NCBI RefSeq assembly: GCF_008000935.1
Contig: NZ_CP042831.1
Span: 62,001-126,000, forward strand
Reading direction: 5' to 3'
Length of the DNA stretch: 64,000 nt
Source of the DNA: Flavobacterium alkalisoli
GTDB taxonomy: Bacteria > Bacteroidota > Bacteroidia > Flavobacteriales > Flavobacteriaceae
Positions 1-8,500 of this stretch are shown in pieces (position 1 is the stretch's first letter; each line of letters begins with the position of its first letter). The notes under the pieces were generated by a model. That model was not told the origin of the DNA and did no database searches. It worked only from the letters and a program-made list of their open reading frames with translations. The position numbers were made by a program, and so were the translations under genes.

Positions 1-1
1 T

Positions 2-925
2 GAGGAAGAGTTAAAGGAAAAGGTTATGCACACAGCTATCTTTACCCGTATGTTCCCTGAGGCCAAGCTCAAAATAATCAATGCACTTAAAGCCTGTAAT
101 CAGGTAGTGGCAATGACCGGAGACGGTGTTAATGACGGACCTGCATTAAAAGCATCACATATTGGCATCGCTATGGGCAAAAAAGGAACTGAAATTGCAA
201 AAGAAGCTGCTTCACTTATTTTACCGGATGATGATCTTGCCAAAATGGTTGATGCCATAGGTATGGGCAGAAAGATATATACCAACCTAAAAAAGGCTAT
301 TCAGTATATCATTTCAATCCATATCCCTATTATACTTACGGTGTCTATACCATTAGTATTGGGTTGGGTTTATCCTAACATTTTTTCTCCTGTACATGTT
401 ATATTCCTTGAGCTTATTATGGGACCAACATGTTCTATTATTTATGAAAATGAGCCCATGGAAAAAAACACCATGAACCAAAAACCAAGGCCATTCACCT
501 CAACTTTCTTTAATATAGGAGAACTTACTACAAGTATAATACAGGGATTGGCAATAACAGCAGGTACATTAGGAATTTATCTTTATGCCGTTTCACTTGA
601 GCTTACCGAATCGCATGTACGAACCCTTGTTTTTGTTACGCTTATATCGGCAAATGTATTTTTAACCTTGGTTAACCGTTCTTTTTACTATTCTGTTATT
701 ACATCGTTTAGCTATAAAAACAGACTTATTCCATTAATAATAGGCATAACAATCCTGTTAACCTTTTTACTATTATATGCCGATCCGTTAGTTGAGTTTT
801 TTGAATTCAGTACACCTTCAATTTCATTACTTGGGCTAAGCATACTTGCCGGATTTATTTCGGTTATATGGTTTGAAATTGTAAAATGGACAAAGCGATT
901 AAAAAATACTGAGCCAACCATTTAA
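2..925 (+). CDS. Cation-translocating P-type ATPase, C-terminal part (5' end outside window)
   Basis: The reading frame is open to the left edge, so only the last 308 or so codons are present. The hinge motif GDGVNDGPALKAS of P-type ATPases is near residue 40, followed by the GIAMG segment and then hydrophobic segments forming the C-terminal membrane domain. The stretch MGPTCSIIYENEPME is typical of calcium/cation-transporting (P2-type) pumps. The phosphorylation site (DKTGT) and nucleotide-binding domain must lie upstream of the window. Such proteins use ATP to move cations across the inner membrane; the ion cannot be fixed from this part. A hairpin terminator follows within 80 bp. The family is certain; calcium as substrate is an inference. 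Confidence 0.9.
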   Translation, partial: EEELKEKVMHTAIFTRMFPEAKLKIINALKACNQVVAMTGDGVNDGPALKASHIGIAMGKKGTEIAKEAASLILPDDDLAKMVDAIGMGRKIYTNLKKAIQYIISIHIPIILTVSIPLVLGWVYPNIFSPVHVIFLELIMGPTCSIIYENEPMEKNTMNQKPRPFTSTFFNIGELTTSIIQGLAITAGTLGIYLYAVSLELTESHVRTLVFVTLISANVFLTLVNRSFYYSVITSFSYKNRLIPLIIGITILLTFLLLYADPLVEFFEFSTPSISLLGLSILAGFISVIWFEIVKWTKRLKNTEPTI

Positions 926-974
926 ATAAGTTTTACTAAATCAGTTTAGACCAAAACCGCTGTAAATAATCATA

Positions 975-1003
975 AAAAGGCAGTCAATAGACTGCTTTTT
1001 TAT
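975..1003 (+). terminator. Rho-independent terminator after the P-type ATPase
   Basis: GCAGTC (980-985), a four-base loop and GACTGC (990-995) form a hairpin followed by a T-run. It lies about 50 bp behind the ATPase stop codon. Confidence 0.75.
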
Positions 1004-1087
1004 TTATTAAAAAACTGGATTTTAAAAACTTAACATACTAATTAATTTAAAAAAATTATATTTGGCTTTCTCACCTTACATAATAAA

Positions 1088-1118
1088 TAAAAAAGGGCCC
1101 TGCAAAAACAGGGCCCTA
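1088..1118 (-). terminator. Rho-independent terminator of the surface-locus operon
   Basis: AGGGCCCTG and CAGGGCCCT are perfect inverted arms around a short A-run (about 1094-1118). On the minus strand a T-run follows. It lies about 300 bp behind the OmpA-like stop codon. Confidence 0.85.
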
Positions 1119-1136
1119 AGGAGGCTTTAGTATAGA

Positions 1137-1392
1137 AGTTTATCCCCACTATTAAAACTATAAAATACTATTGCACTCCTTTTGATAATTGTGTATTCTA
1201 AATTGTTTTTACAGGTTAAAGTCTATCCCCACAATAAAACTTAATTCTGTTTACCAAAACCAATTAACCGAACACCTAATTATCGAAAGCAAACGGTTGT
1301 TTTTTTAAGCTTCCCCACTATGAAACTTAAAAGCCGTGCTTTTATTTTACTGAAGCTACAGACAGCATAAGAGTTTATCCCCACAAAAAACT
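1137..1392 (-). repeat. Four copies of a GTGGGGA motif with inverted arms in the 3' region of the OmpA-like gene
   Basis: On the minus strand the copies lie at about 1137-1159, 1218-1242, 1307-1328 and 1371-1392. Each has the form AGTTT, 4-7 bases, GTGGGGA, then AAACT/AGACT/AGCTT, so short arms are inverted around a G-rich loop. Start-to-start spacing is 81, 89 and 64 bp. Related sequences occur at 5511-5531, 26672-26722, 26980-27001 and 32608-32632. Function unknown: they could be protein-binding sites, RNA hairpins with a G-rich loop, or a small extragenic repeat family. Confidence 0.6.
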
Positions 1393-1416
1393 ATTTATGC
1401 TGCTGTGCTCTCAGTT

Positions 1417-3300
1417 TTACATTTCAGTTATTATAAATTCACACCTGCGATTTAGCCTATGCTGCTCCTCACTACATATTACACCATCAGGACATTTGCT
1501 TAATAATTGAGTTTCTCCATATCCCCTACCTCCTACACGGTATGCTTCCACACCATGATCTATTATATAGGCAATAATGGAATTTGCTCTTTTATCAGAA
1601 AGCACCTGATTGTACTTATGTGATGCCCTTGAATCGGTATGTGTCCTTACATCCAGCTTCATATTCGGATTCTGCTTCATATAAGCAACCAGCTTATCAA
1701 GGTCTTTTGCAGCTTCCGGTTTAATTTCATATTTACCTAAATCAAAGTAGATGTATTGTATATTAAACACCTTACCTAAATCGGAACCTTTCTTTACTTC
1801 GTTCTGCGCAAGAGCTTCCTCAGCCCTGTCTGCCTTCACAATATATTGCTTACCGCAATCTACCTCAAAAGAGTAGTTTCCGTCAATATCCGTAACTGCT
1901 TCCTGTGCTACTTTCTTCTTCTCGTCAATCACGAGAACCTTAGTATTGGCAAGTACCCTTCCGGTTCCTTCCTCTCTTAATATACCTTCCAGTTTCTCTT
2001 TACACTCGTAGGCAAATTCTTCTATTTCTTTAAACCTGTATATATCGTCGTTACCTTTTCTGTTAGTGGTAAAAAAACCTTGTGATTCAACTGCATTAAA
2101 TATCAGTCCAAAGTCATCTCTTTCACTATTAATAGGCCTACCCACATTATATGCTTTAATGTAGTTACCGTCAGGCTCCATCTTACTCACAAAAATATCC
2201 AGTCCGCCAAGTCCGGGATGCCCTTCAGAAGCAAAGTATAGATCATCTGTATCCGACACAAAAGGGAAACTCTCCCTACCTTCGGTATTAATACCGGGGC
2301 CTAAGTTTTCTGCCATTCCAAAATTGCCGTTCCCGTTAATGCTCACCCTGTATATATCAGATCTACCGTAGGTTCCAGGCATATTTGAAGCAAAATAAAG
2401 TGTCCTTTCATCTGCGCTTAATGCGGGGTGTGCACAACTGTAATCATTACTGTTAAAAGACAGTTCTGTTACATCGGTCCATTCGGTACCGTTAAATTTT
2501 GCCCTGTATATTTTAAGCAATATCCCGTTATGGTCATCTTTCTTTACTTTTCCGTTATTATAGTTGTTACGTGTAAAGTAAACAGTGTTTCCGTCTTTAG
2601 TAAACACAGGTGTCGACTCATGATATTTAGTATCAAGGTTTAGCGAAAACTTCTCCACTTTACCTGCAAGGCTGTCATCTTCCTTTGCAGGGGTTACATA
2701 TAGGCCTGTAAAAGCCTCGTTAGTCCATCGGTCAACACGACCGCGTTTCTTCTTATTGTTAATCGTATCTCTTGATGAAGCAAAAACAATTTTATCTTTA
2801 TAAAATGCAGGCCCGTAATCTGAAAAATTAGAGTTTACTTCCATTGGCTTTATTTCATACCTCCCGGAATTTTCCTCAATCTGTTCACGATAATCCTTGT
2901 TATCCAAAAACATTTTAGTCCTAAGATCATCAGAGCTAAGTTCAGAGAATTTATTCATCATTTTATCAGCTTCATCTGCATTACCTACAAACTTTAATGT
3001 TTGTGCATAACGGTAATAATATTCAGGCTCTACCTCCTTATGAAGGTTAAACAGTTTATTATACCACTGATAGGCATAATCAAGTTCTCCTTTAAAATAA
3101 TAGGCATCCCCTATCTGTTCATACAGCTCTATAGACCTGTACCCCGTGTTTGCCACTTCAAGGTAGGTTTCTAAAGCATCACTATAGGCATAATTATCAA
3201 ACTGAATCTTAGCCTTTTTCAATTCCTTCCTTTGTGCAGTAGCCTGAAAACAACTAAGCAACAGTATAAATAGTAATCCTGTATATTTTAATATCCTCAT
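1417..3300 (-). CDS. OmpA-family outer-membrane protein with TPR and beta-propeller (PorE-like)
   Basis: 627 aa. A signal peptide (residues 1-22, ending TAQ) is followed by TPR-like helices (about 25-130), PD40/WD40-like propeller blades (about 160-420), a carboxypeptidase-regulatory-like beta-sandwich (about 440-500) and a C-terminal OmpA domain (about 510-627) that binds peptidoglycan. This order matches PorE, the T9SS component that tethers the secretion machinery to the cell wall, and the OmpA proteins encoded beside PorP/SprF in flavobacteria. It lies 8 bp downstream of the PorP/SprF gene and is the last gene of the operon. Because many paralogues exist, I call it PorE-like rather than the core PorE. 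A 300-nt 3' region with four repeat motifs follows. Confidence 0.88.
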   Translation of the reverse strand: MRILKYTGLLFILLLSCFQATAQRKELKKAKIQFDNYAYSDALETYLEVANTGYRSIELYEQIGDAYYFKGELDYAYQWYNKLFNLHKEVEPEYYYRYAQTLKFVGNADEADKMMNKFSELSSDDLRTKMFLDNKDYREQIEENSGRYEIKPMEVNSNFSDYGPAFYKDKIVFASSRDTINNKKKRGRVDRWTNEAFTGLYVTPAKEDDSLAGKVEKFSLNLDTKYHESTPVFTKDGNTVYFTRNNYNNGKVKKDDHNGILLKIYRAKFNGTEWTDVTELSFNSNDYSCAHPALSADERTLYFASNMPGTYGRSDIYRVSINGNGNFGMAENLGPGINTEGRESFPFVSDTDDLYFASEGHPGLGGLDIFVSKMEPDGNYIKAYNVGRPINSERDDFGLIFNAVESQGFFTTNRKGNDDIYRFKEIEEFAYECKEKLEGILREEGTGRVLANTKVLVIDEKKKVAQEAVTDIDGNYSFEVDCGKQYIVKADRAEEALAQNEVKKGSDLGKVFNIQYIYFDLGKYEIKPEAAKDLDKLVAYMKQNPNMKLDVRTHTDSRASHKYNQVLSDKRANSIIAYIIDHGVEAYRVGGRGYGETQLLSKCPDGVICSEEQHRLNRRCEFIITEM

Positions 3301-3308
3301 AGTACTGT

Positions 3309-4253
3309 TTAAAAGAATCGTGGGTTTTCTACTTTCTCATTTTTCTTAACCAACTCAAAACGCAGGTAAATTTCATGTGAACCTGAGTTATACTCGGCTA
3401 ATCTTGTTGTTTCCATATCATAGGTATACCCAACAAAAATATCTTTACTTATCTGAAAACCTACTAAGGCACTTAATGCAGCATCCCATCTGTAAGCCAT
3501 ACCCAGTGTAAGCTTTTCATCATACAGGAAGTTTGCCGAAACATCTGCCTGTAGCGGAGAACCTTTTGTTGCCTTTACCATAGCGGCCGGCTTAAACTTA
3601 AGGTTGTATGTAAGATCAAACACATGCCCTCCTATAAAATAATAGTGCATCCTGTCTTTTGCTACCGAAGTAGTATTGTGCTCATAATGCTTTGTTTCCA
3701 AAAAGTCCGGTACTGATACCCCGAAATAAGTATTATCAGAATAAAGGAATAAACCTGCACCAAAATTTGGTGAAAACTGGTTATCCACATTATTTTGAAA
3801 TCCCGGATCATCCGGATTAAAAATATTAAGCTTAGTAAAATCTACATTCAGTAAATCTGCCGTTCCCTTTAAACCAAAAGCCAGCTGATAGTTATAAGAG
3901 ATATCAATAGTATATGAAAAGTCTACTGATATGGCATTATCGTCCATCGGACCAATCCTGTCATTAACGAATGACAATCCCAATCCCAGCTTATTTCCTA
4001 CGGGTGCGTTTACTGATGCTGCCGCAGTTGTTGGAGCCCCATCAAGACCTACCCATTGTGCACGGTATATACCAAATATGCTTGTTTTTCCTCTGGACCC
4101 CGCATAAGCAGGATTTACCTGTATAGTATTGTACATATACTGAGTGTACTGCGGATCCTGCTGTGCATTTGCCAGGCTGCAAACCATAAGTGCAAATACT
4201 GCTATAATTTTTTTTGCAGACATGTTTATCCTCTTGTTCATTTCCTTCTTCAT
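3309..4253 (-). CDS. Type IX secretion system membrane protein, PorP/SprF family
   Basis: About 314 aa. A hydrophobic signal segment ends in ANAQ and is followed by the family hallmark QDPQYTQYMYN and NPAYAGSRG, then an amphipathic beta-strand pattern typical of an outer-membrane barrel. SprF-type proteins are needed for export or surface attachment of partner proteins carrying type B sorting domains, and the gene directly upstream encodes such a protein. The start is uncertain. An in-frame GTG at 4265 would overlap the upstream stop; ATG at 4253 directly follows that stop; ATG at 4223 has the best ribosome-binding site (AAGAGG) and yields the cleanest signal peptide. Confidence 0.9.
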   Translation of the reverse strand: MKKEMNKRINMSAKKIIAVFALMVCSLANAQQDPQYTQYMYNTIQVNPAYAGSRGKTSIFGIYRAQWVGLDGAPTTAAASVNAPVGNKLGLGLSFVNDRIGPMDDNAISVDFSYTIDISYNYQLAFGLKGTADLLNVDFTKLNIFNPDDPGFQNNVDNQFSPNFGAGLFLYSDNTYFGVSVPDFLETKHYEHNTTSVAKDRMHYYFIGGHVFDLTYNLKFKPAAMVKATKGSPLQADVSANFLYDEKLTLGMAYRWDAALSALVGFQISKDIFVGYTYDMETTRLAEYNSGSHEIYLRFELVKKNEKVENPRFF

Positions 4254-4254
4254 C

Positions 4255-5502
4255 TTAATCTGCACTGCTTATGTATAAATAACCTGATTTCTTAATCGTT
4301 GTGCCCCTGTGTGGATACTGTATTACATAAAAGTAAGTACCTGCAGGAAGCCTGTCCCTTTGAGAAAGTGTAGCCCTGCCCGAAGACACTCCTGTAAAAA
4401 CATTTCCGTTACTGTCATATTCGGCTGTTTCATACACTTTTATACCCCATCGGTTATATATCTGTACTGTATTACCCGGATGATTTGTTATCCCTTCTAT
4501 ATAGAAATAATCATTTTTACCATCGCCGTCAGGAGTCAAACCGTTATAAATAACTATGTCTTCTGTTGGCAAATAACCTTTTCTCAATCTTCCCAGTGTA
4601 AACACACCATATCCCGAAACGTGTACAGGCGTGGTTACGGTTTTGGCAAACATATCCTGAACGCCACCTTCATCTACCCACATGCCTGCTTCGGTATCCC
4701 AGCGCACAACACGTATGGCTTCTGTTGATTCTACTAAAAGTTCAGAAGGTGTTGTGGTAAATTCATCCCAACTCAGGGTTATCATTACATCTGCCTCTCC
4801 TCCTGTCTTATCTATAGTCCAGTATTCTCTATTGTCTATAATCTCAATTTCCTGTGCCCTGCTTTCATGAGGATAAAGCATATTAGAATCTTCAAAATAA
4901 TACTTGCCTGTAAATGCTGATGACTGATCATCAGGAGCAGAAATAGCAGCATACCTGTAGTATTGGCCGTCTCCAATAGGGAATGAAAAGTCGGTTGTGC
5001 CATTCTTTACAGCGTAGCCGTCAACAAAACTTTCATCACTGGTATTGGTATGAGTTGCTTCGTCTTCAAATATGATTATTCCCCCAAATATATCATCCTG
5101 AACTATTCCCTGATAAAAATCGGCATTGCCACTAATCGAAATATCCCCATACAAACGAAAAGCGGGCTGCGGATTTGGGTTACGAAACAAAACGTTGTAA
5201 AAGTCAGCCGGTATGCTGCCGGTTATATTCTGCTGAGTATATCCTTCAAACCTTGTATATCCGCCTAAAGCAGGATTAAAGCTTGTAATACCGTCATTAT
5301 TAAAGTTGCCCTTAAGCAAAACTTCTCCATTATTTTCATACTCGCCCATGCCTTTGTTGTCAAAATCCGATTCAACAGACACGAGTGTTCCCGGGCTTAC
5401 ATATAGTATGCCTTCGTTTACGGTTTGCCCTGACTGGGCAGCTACCACTCCTGAAAAAAGCAGGAACAGGTATGTGATTTTTAATTTTTTCATGTTTTCC
5501 AT
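4255..5502 (-). CDS. Secreted protein with T9SS type B (gliding-motility-associated) C-terminal domain
   Basis: 415 aa. The signal peptide ends near VVAAQ. The middle is beta-rich with no family I recognise. The last 95 or so residues form the type B sorting domain: GLTPDGDGKNDYFYI, then VQIYNRWGIKVYE and a final strand with KSGYLYI. This domain directs export through the T9SS and is typical of partners of SprF-like proteins; the PorP/SprF gene follows immediately. The gene starts 31 bp after the lectin/Ig-repeat gene, so the two are probably co-transcribed. It may be an adaptor or anchor for the repeat proteins upstream, which lack such a domain; that role is inferred. Confidence 0.88.
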   Translation of the reverse strand: MENMKKLKITYLFLLFSGVVAAQSGQTVNEGILYVSPGTLVSVESDFDNKGMGEYENNGEVLLKGNFNNDGITSFNPALGGYTRFEGYTQQNITGSIPADFYNVLFRNPNPQPAFRLYGDISISGNADFYQGIVQDDIFGGIIIFEDEATHTNTSDESFVDGYAVKNGTTDFSFPIGDGQYYRYAAISAPDDQSSAFTGKYYFEDSNMLYPHESRAQEIEIIDNREYWTIDKTGGEADVMITLSWDEFTTTPSELLVESTEAIRVVRWDTEAGMWVDEGGVQDMFAKTVTTPVHVSGYGVFTLGRLRKGYLPTEDIVIYNGLTPDGDGKNDYFYIEGITNHPGNTVQIYNRWGIKVYETAEYDSNGNVFTGVSSGRATLSQRDRLPAGTYFYVIQYPHRGTTIKKSGYLYISSAD

Positions 5503-5510
5503 TTTAAAAC

Positions 5511-5531
5511 AGTTTAAGTGGGGTTTATCTG
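5511..5531 (+). promoter_or_regulatory. GTGGGG motif between the lectin/Ig-repeat and CTD genes
   Basis: AGTTTAAGTGGGGTTTATCTG fits the motif found behind the OmpA-like gene but lies on the opposite strand. It fills most of the 31-bp gap between two minus-strand genes. Function unknown. Confidence 0.4.
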
Positions 5532-5533
5532 TT

Positions 5534-8500
5534 CTAATTACTCACCCTTTGATAAATCATAGGGTTTGTAATAAGGTTACAGTTCTTTATAGTTACTGTA
5601 ACTGTATTACTTGCAGGAGATTCACAGCTTACGCCTGAGGTAGCTATGGTAATCCTGCGGTAATAGGTTGTTTCATATAATGCAGCTGGTTGGTATGTAG
5701 CTCCTGTAGCTCCCGAAACTGTTGTCCATGAACTTCCGTTTGGAGACGACTCCCAACGATAAGTTACAGTACCTGTACCTGTGCCCGCTGCAGTGGATGT
5801 TAGCAGTGTTGGGATAGCACCGTGACATATTGTTTGACCTGAACCTATACTTCCTTCTGTAACAACTGCATTTACAGTAATAGTTACCACATTTGTTGGT
5901 GCCGATTCACAAGTAGCACCTCCGGATGTAATTATCGTTATCCTGCGGTAATAGGTTGTGGCAGTTAATGCACCCGGTTGGTAATTATTACCTGTACCAC
6001 CTGTTGCTGTCCAACCTGAAGTTCCGTTTGCTGAAGACTCCCAACGATAAGTTATTGTTCCTGTACCTAATACAGCTGTACCTGTAAGCATTGCCGGAGT
6101 ATCTCCGTTACATATTGTTTGGTTAGAACCAATAGTTCCTGCTGTAGGTACCGCATTTACCGTTATAGTTACCACATTAGTTACTGAAGATTCACATGCC
6201 ACACCTGAAGTCGCAATGGTAATCCTGCGGTAATAGGTAGTAGCTGTTAAGGCACCCGGCTGATAATTAACCCCAGTAGCTCCAGAAACTGTTGTCCATG
6301 TACTGTTGTTTGGAGAGGATTCCCAACGGTAAGTAATAGTTCCCGTACCTGTACCTGCCGTACCTGTTAACTGCGCCGGAGTAGCTCCGTTACAGATAGT
6401 TTGGTTTGCACTTATACTACCTGCCGTTACAGCACTGTTTACAGTTATAGTTACCACGTTAGTTGCTGAAGATTCACATGCCACACCTGAAGTCGCAATG
6501 GTAATCCTGCGGTAATAGGTAGTAGCTGTTAAAGCACCCGGCTGATAATTAACCCCAGTAGCTCCAGAAATTGTTGTCCATGTACTGTTGTTTGGAGAGG
6601 ACTCCCAACGGTAAGTAATAGTTCCCGTACCTGTACCTGCCGTACCTGTTAACTGCACCGGAGTGGCTCCGTTACAGATAGTTTGATTAGCACTTATACT
6701 ACCTGCCGTTACAGCACTGTTTACAGTTATTGTTACCACATTAGTTGCTGAAGATTCACATGCCACACCTGAAGTCGCAATGGTAATCCTGCGGTAATAG
6801 GTAGTAGCTGTTAAAGCACCCGGCTGATAGTTAACTCCCGTAGCTCCCGAAACTGTTGTCCATGTACTGTTGTTTGGAGAGGACTCCCAACGGTAGGTTA
6901 TAGTTCCCGTACCTGTACCTGCCGTACCTGTTAGCTGGGCCGGAGTAGCTCCGTTACAGATCGTTTGATTTGCACTTATACTACCTGCAGTAGGTACTGC
7001 ATTTACCGTTATGGTAATAACATTAGATATTGCCTGACATGCCACTCCCGAAGTTGCCGTTGTAATTCTGCGGTAATAGGTAGTAGCTGTTAAAATACCC
7101 GGCTGATAATTGACTCCTGTAGCTCCAGAAACTGTTGTCCATGTACTATTATCCGGAGACGATTCCCAGCTATATGCTATTGTACCCGTACCTGTACCTG
7201 CCGTACCTGTTAACTGTGCCGGAGTAGCTCCGTTACAGATAGTTTGGTTAGCACTTATACTACCTGCCGTTACAGCGCTGTTTACAGTTATAGTTACCAC
7301 GTTAGTTGCTGAAGATTCACATGCCGTACCTGAAGTCGCGATGGTAATCCTTCGGTAATATGTCGTGGCTGTTAAAGCACCTGGCTGATAGTTAACTCCC
7401 GTAGCTCCCGAAACTGTTGTCCATGTACTGTTGTTTGGAGAGGACTCCCAACGGTAAGTAATAGTTCCCGTACCTGTACCTGCCGTACCTGTTAACTGCG
7501 CCGGAGTAGCTCCGTTACAGATAGTTTGGTTAGCACTTATACTACCTGCCGTTACTGCGTTGTTTACAGTTATAGTTACCACGTTTGTTGCTGAAGATTC
7601 ACATGCCACACCTGAAGTTGCAATGGTAATCCTTCGGTAATAGGTAGTAGCTGTTAAAGCACCCGGCTGATAGTTAGCCCCTGTAGCTCCCGAAACTGTT
7701 GTCCATGTACTGTTGTTTGGAGAGGACTCCCAACGGTAGGTTATAGTTCCCGTACCTGTACCTGCCGTACCTGTTAGCTGGGCCGGAGTGGCTCCGTTAC
7801 AGATAGTTTGATTAGCACTTATAGTACCTGCAGTTACAGCACTGTTCACCGTTATTGTTACCACGTTAGTCGCTGAAGATTCACATGCCGTACCTGAAGT
7901 TGCAATGGTAATCCTGCGGTAATAGGTAGTAGCTGTTAAAGCACCTGGCTGATAGTTAACTCCCGTAGCTCCCGAAACTGTTGTCCATGTACTGTTGTTT
8001 GGAGAGGACTCCCAACGGTAGGTGATAGTACCTGTACCCGATCCTGCCGTACCTGTTAACTGGGCTGGAGTAGCTCCGTTACAGATAGTTTGATTTGCAC
8101 TTATAGTACCTGCCGTTACAGCACTGTTTACAGTTATTAAAACAGATGATGTTGGCGAAGATGTACATGTTGCTCCTGATGCAGCCAGTGTTGTTCTTCT
8201 AAAGTAAGTATTAGCCGTTAAATTGCCTGGCTGATAGGTACTGGATGTAGCACCGGAAATCGTTGTCCATGATGTATTATTTGGCGATGACTCCCATCTG
8301 TAAGTTACCGTACCGGTCCCTGCACCGTTAGTAGTTGATGTTAATAAAGCCGGAGCTGTATTATAACATATTGTCTGGTTAGAACCTATAGCACCAGCTG
8401 TTGGCACAGCGTTTACAGTCATCTGTAAAGATGAAGTAGCTGCCTCACAAACTGTCGAACCTGATGTGGCAATCGTAACCCTACGGTAATAAGTTGTAGA

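Larger units (their letters stand above)
926..1416. other. Noncoding region between converging ATPase and OmpA-like genes
   Basis: This 491-bp stretch has no credible gene. It holds a terminator for the plus-strand ATPase (975-1003), a strong terminator for the minus-strand surface operon (about 1088-1118) and, between that terminator and the OmpA-like stop codon, four copies of a GTGGGGA motif with inverted arms (1137-1392). The minus-strand transcript therefore probably has a 3' untranslated region of about 300 nt containing these four elements. Confidence 0.7.
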
